A stretch of DNA of 64,000 nt from Natrinema amylolyticum (GCF_020515625.1 NZ_JAIWPJ010000003.1:496001-560000); one strand, 5' to 3'. Positions 9,143 to 17,374 are shown, numbered from the stretch's first letter. Notes: generated by a model from the sequence alone, not told the origin. A program made the numbers and translations.

Positions 9143-9817
9143 GTGACCGACCCCGTTCGAGTCTGCGAGGACCACGGCGCGTTTTCGGCCGAACGAGAGG
9201 GCTGTCCCGCCTGTAACGCGTGCGGAGTCCAGTCGCTCTCGGGGCCTCGACGTCGTCGCCTCTCGAAGTTCATGAGCGGTGCCCTCCGGCACTTTCCTGA
9301 CGACGTCGGCCTCGAACTCGATGAGCGCGGCTGGGCCGATTACAACGAACTGGTCGCCGCGGTCGAACGGACGTACGACTGGGCGCGATCGGCCCACGTC
9401 GCGGCCGTGATCGCCACCGATCCGAAGGGGCGGTTCGAGCGAACCGCCACCGAGACGGCGGCGGCCGACGACGATATCGGCGGCCGCGTTCGCGCGTCCT
9501 ACGGCCACTCCGTCGCCGTCGACCTCGAGCCGACGGACGCGCCGGTTCCGGACGACCTCTACCACGGGACCGCGCCGGACGCTCTCGAGTCGATTCGCGA
9601 GGAGGGGCTCCGGCCGATGAACCGCCGACAGGTCCACCTCTCGGAGCGCCCGGCGACGGCCCGCCGCGTCGGCCGGCGCCACGCTGACGAGCCGGTGGTG
9701 CTCGTCGTCGACGCCGCGGCGATGCTCGCGGACGGCCGCCGGATCACGAAACGGGGCCGAGAGACGTACACGACCGATCGCGTCCCGCCCGAGTATCTCT
9801 CGGTCCGAGGGGAGTGA
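9143..9817 (+). CDS. kptA: RNA 2'-phosphotransferase KptA/Tpt1
   Basis: KptA transfers a splice-junction 2'-phosphate from RNA to NAD+, giving ADP-ribose 1''-2'' cyclic phosphate. The protein has 224 residues from GTG 9143; GTG at 9134 would add three residues. Family landmarks are LSKFMSGALRHFP, DERGWADYNELV, RASYGHSV, LYHGTAPDALESI and NRRQVHLSE, which contain the conserved Arg, His and Arg of the active site. Ahead of the catalytic core is a short metal-binding-like extension, CEDHG then CPACNACG, common in archaeal versions. It stands downstream of the DUF5806-like gene. Assignment is firm. Confidence 0.92.
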   Translation: MTDPVRVCEDHGAFSAEREGCPACNACGVQSLSGPRRRRLSKFMSGALRHFPDDVGLELDERGWADYNELVAAVERTYDWARSAHVAAVIATDPKGRFERTATETAAADDDIGGRVRASYGHSVAVDLEPTDAPVPDDLYHGTAPDALESIREEGLRPMNRRQVHLSERPATARRVGRRHADEPVVLVVDAAAMLADGRRITKRGRETYTTDRVPPEYLSVRGE

Positions 9818-9908
9818 CGATGAAGCGACGAGACGCGGCTCACCGAACCGCGGAACCGACCGCGTGACAGCACCGTAATGTGGCTGCAGTGAGTCGGTCG
9901 ACGTACGC

Positions 9909-10337
9909 ATGAGCGGGTCACGCAGTACGGAGCCGGAGTCGACGGAGGACGGGCGACTGTCGCCGGACCTGATCGGCGGCGCGGTCGGTGTCCTCACCGT
10001 TCCGGTGTTCGCGTACCTCGGCCTCGAGTCGTTCGGCGATCCGGCGTTCGGCGCGTTCGCCGGACTCCTAATCGGTCTCGGGATATTCCTCTCCGCGCCC
10101 GCGTTCACGGCGGACGAGGGCCAACGGGACGCGACGGCCACACCGGTGGCCGTCGGCGATCGGCTCCGGCAGTTCCACCGGACCGCTGCCGGGCTCGCGC
10201 TCCCGCCGGCCGGCGTCCTGCTCTTCACGTGGCGGCTCGTCCCCGGGACGAGTCTCCTCAGCGCGCTCGTCGTCCCCGTCATCGCGGCGGTGATCTACGT
10301 CTCGCTCGCGGTGTTGCTTCCGCACCGACTCTCGTGA
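9909..10337 (+). CDS. four-segment membrane protein, hypothetical
   Basis: A 142-residue protein starting at ATG 9909. A polar N terminus of about 20 residues is followed by four hydrophobic segments at roughly residues 22-40, 46-64, 92-110 and 114-137. The loop between segments 2 and 3 carries DRLRQFHRTAAG. Codon use is normal for the genome. No family is recognised. It lies 91 bases after kptA on the same strand and is convergent with another small membrane gene. Confidence 0.65.
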   Translation: MSGSRSTEPESTEDGRLSPDLIGGAVGVLTVPVFAYLGLESFGDPAFGAFAGLLIGLGIFLSAPAFTADEGQRDATATPVAVGDRLRQFHRTAAGLALPPAGVLLFTWRLVPGTSLLSALVVPVIAAVIYVSLAVLLPHRLS

Positions 10338-10466
10338 GACGACGGCGACGGACGCCCGCTCGATCCGTCGATTCGCCCCGTTGCGCTTGCGTGTCCGTTC
10401 CTTTTCTCCGCTCGATGGGGAGTCCGATTGCCTGTTCTCTCCCCTCGTACTCGACGGGAAAACCGC

Positions 10467-10721
10467 TCACTGGAGCAGCGATACCAGCCGTCTCCAACTC
10501 CAGACGACGAGCCAGACCGCGAGCAGGAGAAAGAGGAGATAGAACGGCAACGCGTCGACGGCGATCCCGCGAACCCCGACGGACCCGAGCAGCCCGCGCC
10601 GAGCCAGGACGCCGATCACCACCGCGATCAGCAACGAGCCGATGGCGATGGCGACCGCCGCTCGGTTGGTCGCGATTCGCGATCCCCCGCCGTCTCGATC
10701 CCCGGCCTCTCGGTCGCTCAT
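10467..10721 (-). CDS. small two-segment membrane protein
   Basis: Started at ATG 10721, the product has 84 residues: a polar, Arg/Asp/Gly-rich N terminus (MSDREAGDRDGGG), a hydrophobic segment at about 23-42, a short loop and a second segment at about 53-76, ending RRLVSLLQ. A longer frame reaching 10952 crosses the tRNA-like remnant and has poor composition, so the internal ATG was chosen. The gene lies directly downstream of tRNA-Leu on the same strand. No function is assignable. Confidence 0.55.
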   Translation of the reverse strand: MSDREAGDRDGGGSRIATNRAAVAIAIGSLLIAVVIGVLARRGLLGSVGVRGIAVDALPFYLLFLLLAVWLVVWSWRRLVSLLQ

Positions 10722-10865
10722 CGCTCGTTTCGACGTACCGCTCCGCTCGAGGAAACGGTTGTACCTGCGCGTTCCGGTCGGCCAGAGTCGAACGAGACCG
10801 AGTCCGGAGTATATTCCTCTTTCTGAAATTCGATCGCTGTTGCTCGTGGCCGGTTCGTGACGAAT

Positions 10866-10943
10866 GGCGAGGGTCGGGATTCGAACCACGCCCGAGAACC
10901 TGCTCGCTTCGCTCGCAGAACCTCGGTCTGATTCAAACCCCGC
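10866..10943 (-). other. tRNA 3'-end-like remnant beside tRNA-Leu
   Basis: Read on the minus strand, bases 10885-10866 give TTCGAATCCCGACCCTCGCC, matching 18 of 20 bases of the T-loop to 3' end of the true tRNA-Leu at 10983-11066. The T-stem cannot pair fully and no anticodon arm can be built upstream, so it is not a functional tRNA. A second T-loop-like string (ATTCAAACCCC) lies at about 10931-10941, with a GC-rich near-palindrome between them. It could be an old integration scar or a tail duplication. Confidence 0.5.
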
Positions 10944-10945
10944 GT

Positions 10946-10988
10946 CTCGCATACACGACTCTCACCGTCGTTCGAGTCGGTATGCGAG
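10946..10988 (-). repeat. imperfect inverted repeat at the tRNA-Leu 3' end
   Basis: CTCGCATACACGACTC (10946-10961) is nearly the reverse complement of GAGTCGGTATGCGAG (10974-10988), with a 12-base loop. On the minus strand the first arm reached overlaps the last bases of tRNA-Leu, so the trailer could fold back on the tRNA 3' end. Confidence 0.5.
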
Positions 10989-11066
10989 GGTTGGGATTCG
11001 AACCCAAGGACCCCTACGGGAGCGGGTCTTAAGCCCACCGCCGTTGGCCTGCTTGGCTACCCTCGC
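10983..11066 (-). tRNA. tRNA-Leu (anticodon UAA)
   Basis: The minus strand folds into a full class II tRNA of 84 bases. The acceptor is GCGAGGG paired with CCCTCGC plus discriminator A. The D arm is GCC/GGC, and the anticodon stem GTGGG/CCCGC has loop CTTAAGA, giving anticodon TAA. A long variable arm (about TCCCGTAGGGGT) follows, and the T arm is TTGGG/CCCAA with loop TTCGAAT. The anticodon and the long variable arm identify leucine. No CCA is encoded and no intron is present. Confidence 0.95.
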
Positions 11067-11144
11067 ACAGAAGTGCACTCGAGCGTTGTCCCGGGTCGGG
11101 GATGTGCGTTTCGGTGTGTGCCCGTGGGTCTCCCGCCTCGAGGG

Positions 11145-11483
11145 CTACCAGTCGACGCTCAGCGTACCGTCGCCGTGGGGGTCGGGCGCGATCTCCTCGT
11201 CGGTCCGGCGGTCGACGACGTGGATGCAGCCGTCGTCTTTCTTCGCCGGGCAGATCTCCGCCGCGCGGACGTTGTGCTCGAGGTCGTCCTCGTCGATGAA
11301 GTACTCGTTCGGCTGGGCCATACCCGACGCGATGGACATCTCCCAGTTGTCGCTGACTTCGGCGCACTTGCCCGCGCCGAAGCACTTGTTCGCCTCGAAG
11401 ATTATCTTATAGGGCTTCTCCTCGACCGGCGGCGCGTCGCTCGACCCGACGTCGCTGGCGCGCTGAATGCCGTCGTCGCTCAT
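11145..11483 (-). CDS. short ferredoxin, probably single-cluster
   Basis: A 112-residue cytoplasmic protein from ATG 11483. The iron-sulfur motif is C34-x5-C40 (CFGAGKC), then C78-P (AAEICPAK), with a further C86. The C-x5-C...CP spacing, lacking the middle Cys of a normal CxxCxxC motif, is typical of the [3Fe-4S]-type ferredoxins that serve as electron donors to monooxygenases. An acidic N-terminal tail of about 22 residues precedes the fold. It is on the same strand as, and 71 bases downstream of, the SDR gene at 11555-12505. The redox partner is unknown; no P450 is in the window. Confidence 0.85.
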   Translation of the reverse strand: MSDDGIQRASDVGSSDAPPVEEKPYKIIFEANKCFGAGKCAEVSDNWEMSIASGMAQPNEYFIDEDDLEHNVRAAEICPAKKDDGCIHVVDRRTDEEIAPDPHGDGTLSVDW

Positions 11484-11554
11484 GTGTACTCGTTCGAGCG
11501 AGCGGTCTTTCGCGTTACGGTTGCCGCGGACGTGGAGGACGCGGGACTTCCGAC

Positions 11555-12505
11555 CTACGCGGGTACTTCGACCTTCGGTTCCGGGAGATCGTACTCGACG
11601 CCGGTCAGGTCTTCCGAGACGGCCCACAACCGACGAGCCGTCTCCTCGTCGTAGGAGCGATCCGAGGAAGCCTGTCGCTCGGGCGTGCCGCGCATGTTCT
11701 TGAACCCGCCGGGGCCGTAGTACGCGCCGCCCTCGGCCTCTGGCGCGGTCGCAGCGTACAGCGTCGGCAGCGCGCCCATCTCGGCCGACTGCGCGACGAC
11801 CGTGTTCATCAGTTTCATCGCCGCCATTCGGAGCCGACTCCCGCTCTGTTCGGGGCCGCGGAACTGGAGTTGCGTGTTCGCGTAGCCCGGATGCACGGCC
11901 ATGCTCTCGGCGTTCGTCCCCGCGGTGAGGAACCGCCGCTCGAGTTCGTACGCGAAGAGCACGTTCGCCAGTTTCGACTGGGCGTAGGCGTCCCACTCGT
12001 CGTAGGACTCCTCGCCCTGGAGGTCGTCGAAGTCGATCTCGCCGCGCTCGTGAACGCCGCTCGAGACGGTGACGACCCGCGCCGGCTCGCCCTCGTCGGT
12101 CGCCAGGTTCTCGAGGAGGAGCCCGGTCAGCGCGAAGTGACCGAGGTGGTTGACGCCGAACTGGGTCTCGAAGCCGTCCTCGGTCTCCGAGCGCGGAATC
12201 GCCATGACCCCCGCGTTGTTGATCAGCACGTCGATCGTCTCGTCCGCGAGGCGCTCCGCGAAGGCGCGGACCGATTCGAGGTCGCCCAGATCGCACTCCT
12301 CGACGCGGAGGTCAGCGTCGGGGACGTCCTCGCGGACGTCGCCGGCCGCGTCCTCGCCGCGCTCGACGCTCCGGCAGGCCATGATCACCGTCGCGCCGTT
12401 GCGCGCGAGTTCGCGGGTCGCCTCGCGACCAATGCCGCTGTTCGCGCCCGTGATAACGACCGTGCATCCGCTCTGATCGGGGATCTTGTCGGCTGTCCAA
12501 CTCAT
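11555..12505 (-). CDS. SDR oxidoreductase, retinol-dehydrogenase-like
   Basis: A 316-residue NAD(P)-dependent short-chain dehydrogenase. The nucleotide-binding loop is TGANSGIG (residues 19-26), NNAG is at 96-99, and the catalytic YxxxK is Y174/K178 (YAQSKLANVLF). The length above 300 and the SKLANVLF motif match the WW-oxidoreductase/retinol dehydrogenase branch rather than the classical 250-residue group. A C-terminal segment with AYYGPGGF also fits. Substrate unknown. The ferredoxin gene follows in the same direction and the two may share a transcript. Confidence 0.9.
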   Translation of the reverse strand: MSWTADKIPDQSGCTVVITGANSGIGREATRELARNGATVIMACRSVERGEDAAGDVREDVPDADLRVEECDLGDLESVRAFAERLADETIDVLINNAGVMAIPRSETEDGFETQFGVNHLGHFALTGLLLENLATDEGEPARVVTVSSGVHERGEIDFDDLQGEESYDEWDAYAQSKLANVLFAYELERRFLTAGTNAESMAVHPGYANTQLQFRGPEQSGSRLRMAAMKLMNTVVAQSAEMGALPTLYAATAPEAEGGAYYGPGGFKNMRGTPERQASSDRSYDEETARRLWAVSEDLTGVEYDLPEPKVEVPA

Positions 12506-12608
12506 ATCTGTTCTCTAGGCGTTGACAGCCTAAATGAATGTCCTGTCGACCGTTGACACGGTTTTCGGGGCAGAAGCCATCGCCCTGAATTGAGTATGTG
12601 CGGACGAT

Positions 12609-13268
12609 TCACGCGGAATCGACGGCGATCGACTCGAGGACGACCGCTTCTTTCGGTCGGTCGGCGTCGTCGGTCTCGACGCTGCCGATCTCGCGGACGA
12701 CGTCCATGCCGGTGGTGACCGCGCCGAAGACGGCGTGGCGATCGTCGAGGTGGGGCTGGGGAGCGAGCGTGATGAAGAACTGCGAGCCGTTGGTATCGGG
12801 CCCGGAGTTAGCCATGCTCAGGACGCCGGCCTCGTCGTGGCGCAGCTCCTCGTGGAACTCGTCGTCGAACGTGTAGCCGGGACCGCCGCGACCGGTGCCG
12901 GTCGGATCGCCGGTCTGGATCATGAAGTCCTCGATGACGCGGTGAAAGCGGAGGTCGTCGTACAGCGGTTCGCCCTCGACCGTCTCGCCCGTTTCGGGAT
13001 CGATCCACGCGCGCTCACCCGTCGCGAGCCCGACGAAATTCGCGACGGTCCGGGGCGCGCGCTCGTCGTAGAGTTCGACGTCGATATCGCCCTCGCTCGT
13101 GCGTATCGTCGCCGTCGTCCCCCCGCTCGCGGCCGCGTTCGCGGTCGAACTGTTCGCGTCGGGTTCCGATTGCGACGCGTCGTCCGAGCCGTCGCTCGCA
13201 CAGCCGGCGAGGGGCAGCGCGAGACTCGAGGCGGTGCCGGCTAGTAGCGTTCGTCGATGGTGAGTGAT
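12609..13268 (-). CDS. lipoprotein cyclophilin (peptidyl-prolyl isomerase) without a canonical start codon
   Basis: The frame encodes a complete exported cyclophilin: HHRRTLLAGT, a twin-arginine-like signal ending in lipobox LAGC, an Asn/Ser/Ala/Gly linker, then the isomerase domain (GDIDVELYDERAPRTV, FHRVIEDFMIQ, SQFFITLAPQPHLDDRHAVFG). No ATG, GTG or TTG occurs in frame upstream of the lipobox or between it and ATG 12923, which lies inside the isomerase domain. The position where the start is expected reads ATC (13268-13266), followed by THHRRT. Either ATC initiates, or the start was lost and the gene is a near-intact pseudogene, or the base is an error. The domain is very similar to the next gene, so this is a tandem duplication with one copy exported. 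Confidence 0.7.
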   Translation of the reverse strand: MTHHRRTLLAGTASSLALPLAGCASDGSDDASQSEPDANSSTANAAASGGTTATIRTSEGDIDVELYDERAPRTVANFVGLATGERAWIDPETGETVEGEPLYDDLRFHRVIEDFMIQTGDPTGTGRGGPGYTFDDEFHEELRHDEAGVLSMANSGPDTNGSQFFITLAPQPHLDDRHAVFGAVTTGMDVVREIGSVETDDADRPKEAVVLESIAVDSA

Positions 13269-13352
13269 ACCGCTGGTGGGTCCGGCGTCGAAGTAAGGAT
13301 ATCGGATTCTCTCGGCGAACGACTGCCGAAAACGGGGTGAGCGCGGCAGCGA

Positions 13353-13871
13353 TTACTCGTAGTCGACGGAGACGGACTCGAGGACGACGTCTTCTTTCGG
13401 CTGATCGTTCGCGTTCGTGTCGACGTCGCCGATCTCGTGGACGACGTCCATGCCGTCAGTGACTTTTCCGAAGACCGAGTGGCGGTCGTCGAGGTGCGGT
13501 TGCGGAGCGAGCGTGATGAAGAACTGCGAGCCGTTGGTATCGGGCCCGGAGTTGGCCATGCTCAGGATGCCCTCGTCGTCGTGGCGCAGTTCGTCGTGGA
13601 ACTCGTCGTCGAACTCGTAGCCGGGGCCGCCGCGACCGGTCTCAGTCGGGTCGCCGCCCTGGATCATGAAGTCCTCGATGACGCGGTGGAAGGCGACGTC
13701 GTCGTACAGCGGCTCGCCCTCGATCTCCTCGCCCGTTTCGGGGTCCTCCCAGGTCTCGCCGCCGGTCGCGAGGCCGACGAAGTTGTCGACGGTCCGCGGT
13801 GCGCGCTCGTCGTAGAGTTCGACATCGATATCGCCCTTGTTGGTGTGCAGCGTGGCAGTAACGTCTCCCAT
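13353..13871 (-). CDS. cytoplasmic cyclophilin-type peptidyl-prolyl isomerase
   Basis: A 172-residue single-domain cyclophilin, which speeds cis-trans isomerisation of proline peptide bonds during folding. The active-site Arg lies in FHRVIEDFMIQGGDP (residues 61-75). SQFFIT (115-120) and HLDDRHSVFGKVTDGMDVV follow. The tryptophan usual in eukaryotic cyclophilins is His here (PQPHLDD). The ATG at 13871 gives MGDVTATLHTNKGDIDVEL, a natural start with no signal peptide. A longer frame to 14888 only overlaps the opposite-strand deacylase gene and is not used. It is upstream of, and paralogous to, the exported copy. Confidence 0.93.
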   Translation of the reverse strand: MGDVTATLHTNKGDIDVELYDERAPRTVDNFVGLATGGETWEDPETGEEIEGEPLYDDVAFHRVIEDFMIQGGDPTETGRGGPGYEFDDEFHDELRHDDEGILSMANSGPDTNGSQFFITLAPQPHLDDRHSVFGKVTDGMDVVHEIGDVDTNANDQPKEDVVLESVSVDYE

Positions 13872-14021
13872 AGGTTCCGGGACGGCGGGACGAGTGAAAA
13901 CGCTAGTGGTCTCGAGGCGCGGGCCGCCGACCCGCGACCGACGATCCCTCGCGAGGGATGACGGTATCGAACACCGACGGCCGGCCGCAGGTACATACAA
14001 CGGGACGTGGTACGACCGTTC

Positions 14022-14993
14022 ATGAGCGACGGCGCGCACACGGCCGAGCAGATACCGCTCGCCCGGCTGCCATCGGGCGTGGAACTGACGACGACGGTCC
14101 ACACCTACCGCGGCGACGAACCGGGACCGACGCTGTACGTGCAGGCGGCCCAGCACGGCCGCGAAATCAACGGAACGGAGGTACTGCGGCGATTTCACGA
14201 GCGACTCCCCCTCGAGTCGCTGTCCGGGACGGTGATCGCCGTCCCCGTTGCGAACCCGCTGACCTTCGATCGCGTCTCCTACACGACGCCGGAGCAACTC
14301 GACAGCGTCAACCCCAACATGAACCGGATCTGGCCGGGCGATAGCGACGGGAGCATCCATCAGCGCATGGCCGCGCGCCTCTGGGAGTACGTCGCAGCGG
14401 CCGACGCCCTCGTCGACCTCCACACCGGGAGCCCGGACATGCACCCCCACGTCGTCTACCGCGAGGACGACGAGCGCTCTCGCCGCCTCGCCGAAGCGTT
14501 CGGGACCGACCTCCTGCTGTCCGAACAGGCCGACGAGGACGCGCCCGACGAGTGGCACCGCCGCGGCTTCGCCGGAAAGCTCCGCGTCGCCGCCGCCGAG
14601 GAGAACGTCCCGTCGATCACGCCCGAACTCGCCCACAACAAACAGATCCTCGAGGACGTCGTCGAGGAGGGCGTCGAGGGTCTGCTCGACGTCTGCCGGT
14701 ACCTCGAGCTGCTCCCCGGCGACGTCCCCGAGCGCGATCAGATCGTCGCCCGGAACCATCTCGGACAGGTCATCGCCGACGACTCCGGGCTCTTCCGGCC
14801 GAACCCGTCGCTCGAGGTTGGCGAGTCGATCGCCGAGGGAACGGCCATCGGGACGGTCTATCATCCGGCGACGTACGAGCCGCTCCACGACGCCAGCGCG
14901 GACCGCGACGGGGTGCTCTACGCGCTCACTCGCGAGGCGACGGTGACCGCGGGCGACCAGCTCGCGAGCGTGGCGCTGGTCCGCGGGGAGTGA
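14022..14993 (+). CDS. succinylglutamate desuccinylase/aspartoacylase family deacylase
   Basis: The 323-residue protein starts at ATG 14022; a GTG at 14007 is in frame but less likely. It is an M14-like zinc hydrolase. Metal ligands fit H45 and E48 in AAQHGREINGTE and the His of VDLHTGSPD. NPNMNRIWPGD is the family substrate loop, and TPELAHNK carries the expected catalytic Glu. The C-terminal third is a small beta domain. Members cleave N-acyl groups from amino acids or related amides; the exact substrate is unknown. It is divergent from the cyclophilin, with 150 bases between, and convergent with an SDR. Confidence 0.85.
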   Translation: MSDGAHTAEQIPLARLPSGVELTTTVHTYRGDEPGPTLYVQAAQHGREINGTEVLRRFHERLPLESLSGTVIAVPVANPLTFDRVSYTTPEQLDSVNPNMNRIWPGDSDGSIHQRMAARLWEYVAAADALVDLHTGSPDMHPHVVYREDDERSRRLAEAFGTDLLLSEQADEDAPDEWHRRGFAGKLRVAAAEENVPSITPELAHNKQILEDVVEEGVEGLLDVCRYLELLPGDVPERDQIVARNHLGQVIADDSGLFRPNPSLEVGESIAEGTAIGTVYHPATYEPLHDASADRDGVLYALTREATVTAGDQLASVALVRGE

Positions 14994-15020
14994 GACGACG
15001 GCGCGACCGTCGACGGCGGT

Positions 15021-15779
15021 TCAGGCCGAGAAGCCGCCGTCGACGACCAGACCGTGGCCGTTGACGAACGAGGACTCGTCGCTGGCCAGGAACAGGATCG
15101 CGTCCGCGATCTCCTCGGGCTCGGCGAGGCGCTTGAGCGGGTACTGCTCGATCATCCGCTCGCGAGCTTTTTCGGGGTTTTCCTGCTCCTCGAGGTACTG
15201 GTCGAGCAGGGAGGTCTCGGTGAACCCGGGACAGACCGTGTTCGCGCGGACGCCGTAGGGACCGGCCTCGGCGGCGACCGCCTTCGTCATGTTCAGCACC
15301 GCGCCCTTACTCATCGAGTAGGCGGCCTGCTTCGGGAGTCCGAGGATGCTCGCCAGCGATCCGACGTTGACGATCGAACCGTGGCCCTGCTCCTTCAGAT
15401 GCGGGAGCGCCGCGTGACAGCCGTTCCAGACCCCGTTGACGTTGATATCGGTGACGAAGTCCCGGATATCGTCCCCGAGTTCCTCGAGGTTCCCGGCCGG
15501 ATGGCCGGTCCCGGCGTTGTTGATCATCACGTCGAGGCCGTAGTCGTCGGCGACCGCGTCCACGACCGCGTGGAACTGGTCGCTGTCGGTGACGTCGAGT
15601 TCGTGGAACTCGGCTTCGCCGCCGTCTTCCTCGATCGCCCGTGCGACCGCAGCCCCGCTGTCGGTATCGACGTCGGTGACGATGACGTGTGCGCCTTCCT
15701 CGGCGCAGCGCTCGGCCGTCGCCTGTCCGATTCCCGACGCCGCGCCCGTGATGACTACCGTTTCGTTGTCGAGTCGCAT
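15021..15779 (-). CDS. SDR family dehydrogenase, FabG-like
   Basis: A 252-residue classical short-chain dehydrogenase. TGAASGIG (residues 11-18) binds NAD(P), and D35 in VTDVD suggests NAD preference. NNAG is at 87-90, S141 and Y154/K158 (YSMSK) complete the catalytic set, and the C terminus FVNGHGLVVDGGFSA is standard. Substrate unknown; 3-hydroxyacyl-CoA or secondary alcohol oxidation would suit the catabolic genes that follow. The ATG at 15779 is preceded by the AT-rich stretch CTACTACATAAATTCG at about 15799-15814, a likely promoter. Confidence 0.9.
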   Translation of the reverse strand: MRLDNETVVITGAASGIGQATAERCAEEGAHVIVTDVDTDSGAAVARAIEEDGGEAEFHELDVTDSDQFHAVVDAVADDYGLDVMINNAGTGHPAGNLEELGDDIRDFVTDINVNGVWNGCHAALPHLKEQGHGSIVNVGSLASILGLPKQAAYSMSKGAVLNMTKAVAAEAGPYGVRANTVCPGFTETSLLDQYLEEQENPEKARERMIEQYPLKRLAEPEEIADAILFLASDESSFVNGHGLVVDGGFSA

Positions 15780-16588
15780 AGGACCGGTATCGGGCAGCTA
15801 CTACATAAATTCGTTCATAATTTATCGTCCAAATACGGATGCTGTTCACGAAACTGCCGCCGAGAGCGAACAGTGGAAGCTATCGCCCGCTCGAATCGAC
15901 TCGCCCCCGTCTCGGCGTAGTTCGAAACCGGATCTGGTATCGGGCCGTCGCGGGTTCAGTCGGCCGGTCACTGGTTCCGCTGATAACTGTGCGAACACGA
16001 ATTGGTCAGTCTGTCTGAGATAGTGCTAATGGTCGGCGGGACGAACCACGTCCTGTATATAGTTACTATAGCTGGTAGCTCCTGTCTTCGATCACAATAT
16101 AGATGTGATCTCGCGATTCGTTCTCGAAACTCTGTTGAGCGGGCGATCGATAGCGGAAACGATCGCTCCGATGGCTTCTGCACGATTTATCGTACACTCG
16201 AGCAATCCCCTCAGGTAGCGCTCAATGAGAAGCGGGCGGAACCGATTACTGCCCGATTCCACTGGTTTCTTCTCCTGAAGTCGGGTACAGCGACGTTCGG
16301 ATAGGGAGCGATCTCGTTAAGCTTATACCAAAAATAATATAGTCAAGTGAAATTGGTACTATTGGCTCAACTGATTCGATCTGTTCTCGGTTTTGGTCGA
16401 TCCGTCTTCACTCCCTCGAGGTATGGTTCGATACACGTCACGACGAAACCACTCTCGTCGATTTACCCTCATATGGATGTAAATCGGGCGCTGACGACGA
16501 ACGAAAACCCGAGTCAGTTTCGAGACCACGATTTCAGGTCTCGAGGCGAGAGATGACACGAGGGGACGCGTTCACTCCTACTGAACGG
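15780..16588. other. 809-base AT-richer region without a recognisable gene
   Basis: This is the longest gene-free stretch and visibly lower in GC than its surroundings. Small frames on both strands have atypical codon use and resemble nothing known. AT-rich clusters occur at about 16056-16110 (TATATAGTTACTATAG) and 16317-16345 (TTAAGCTTATACC and AAAAATAATATAG), which could be promoters or remnants of decayed foreign DNA. No transposase fragment, tRNA or terminal repeat could be identified. Confidence 0.5.
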
Positions 16589-17362
16589 CTACGAGAACAT
16601 CATGTTCACTTCGATCGTGTTCGCCGTGGACAGCAACTGTGTGCGGAGGTCGTTTTCCTCCCACTCGTTCGTGAGTCGGTGTTCCGGCCCGGCGACGGTG
16701 ACCGCGCCGTAGACGGTCCCGTCGGTGTCGAGTATCGGGGCGGCGATCGCACCGATCCCCTGGATGTACTCCCCGCGGTGGTACGCGACGCCCTCCTCGC
16801 GAATCGCGGCGAGTTCGTCGAAGAGGACGTCTGGGTCGGTGATCGTCTCGTCGGTGAACGTCGGGAGCCCCCACTCGTCGATGATTTCGTTGACTCGCTC
16901 GTCCGAGAAGTGCGCGAGCATGGCTTTCCCGCCCGCCGAACTGTGAAGATAGGTGTGTGTTCCGACATCGATGTCGCTGGTAAACGAGCGAGTGCCCTCG
17001 CTGACGTTGATGATCGTTCCGAGCCCGTTCTGGTGTGTCGAACAGAGCACCCGTTCCCCCACTTGCTCCGCCAGGTCGTCGATGGGACCGTCGGACGCCG
17101 CGTACAGCGGCTCGGCGTGTTTGACGTGCTCGCCGAACGAGAGGAATCGGAGGCTCAGCCGGTATTCGTCTCCCTCCTGAACCACGTACCCCTTCGACCG
17201 CAGCGTCGTCAGGTGGGCGTGGACCGTGCTCTTCGCGAGCCCCGTCCGTTCGGTGAGCGCCGTGACGCCGGCCCCCTCGGCCTGCCACAGCGCCTCGAGG
17301 ATGTCTAACGTCTTGACCACCGCATCGATCCGCTTCCCCTCGTCCGTGTTCGATGTTGCCAT
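16589..17362 (-). CDS. IclR family transcriptional regulator
   Basis: A 257-residue DNA-binding regulator. A winged helix-turn-helix fills residues 10-75 (TLDILEALWQAEGAGVTAL, then LAKSTVHAHLTTLRSKGYV). An IclR effector domain follows from about 90 to 250, with HSSAGGKAMLAHFSDE and YIQGIGAIAAPILD. IclR proteins bind small acids or their derivatives and control adjacent catabolic genes. It is divergent from the acyl-CoA dehydrogenase at 17558 across a 195-base gap that contains two copies of GTTATRTGAC, one at each start. This suggests it controls both promoters. The ligand is unknown. Confidence 0.93.
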   Translation of the reverse strand: MATSNTDEGKRIDAVVKTLDILEALWQAEGAGVTALTERTGLAKSTVHAHLTTLRSKGYVVQEGDEYRLSLRFLSFGEHVKHAEPLYAASDGPIDDLAEQVGERVLCSTHQNGLGTIINVSEGTRSFTSDIDVGTHTYLHSSAGGKAMLAHFSDERVNEIIDEWGLPTFTDETITDPDVLFDELAAIREEGVAYHRGEYIQGIGAIAAPILDTDGTVYGAVTVAGPEHRLTNEWEENDLRTQLLSTANTIEVNMMFS

Positions 17363-17364
17363 GA

Positions 17365-17374
17365 GTCATATAAC
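17365..17374 (-). promoter_or_regulatory. candidate IclR operator at its own start
   Basis: Minus-strand GTTATATGAC lies three bases ahead of the iclR start codon. It differs by one base from GTTATGTGAC at 17541-17550 before the divergent acyl-CoA dehydrogenase. Confidence 0.4.

Noticed and set aside
10866-10945. A second functional tRNA gene
   Set aside because: The T-stem does not pair and no anticodon or D arm can be drawn; only the 3' end resembles a tRNA.
13872-14888. N-terminal extension of the cytoplasmic cyclophilin to 14888
   Set aside because: The extra 339 residues are antisense to the AstE-like deacylase, and the internal ATG at 13871 gives a standard cyclophilin.
15968-16556. 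Small frames in the AT-rich gap (for example 16002-16304 and 16347-16556)
   Set aside because: Codon use is unlike the genome, no homologous motif is seen, and frames overlap on both strands without preference.
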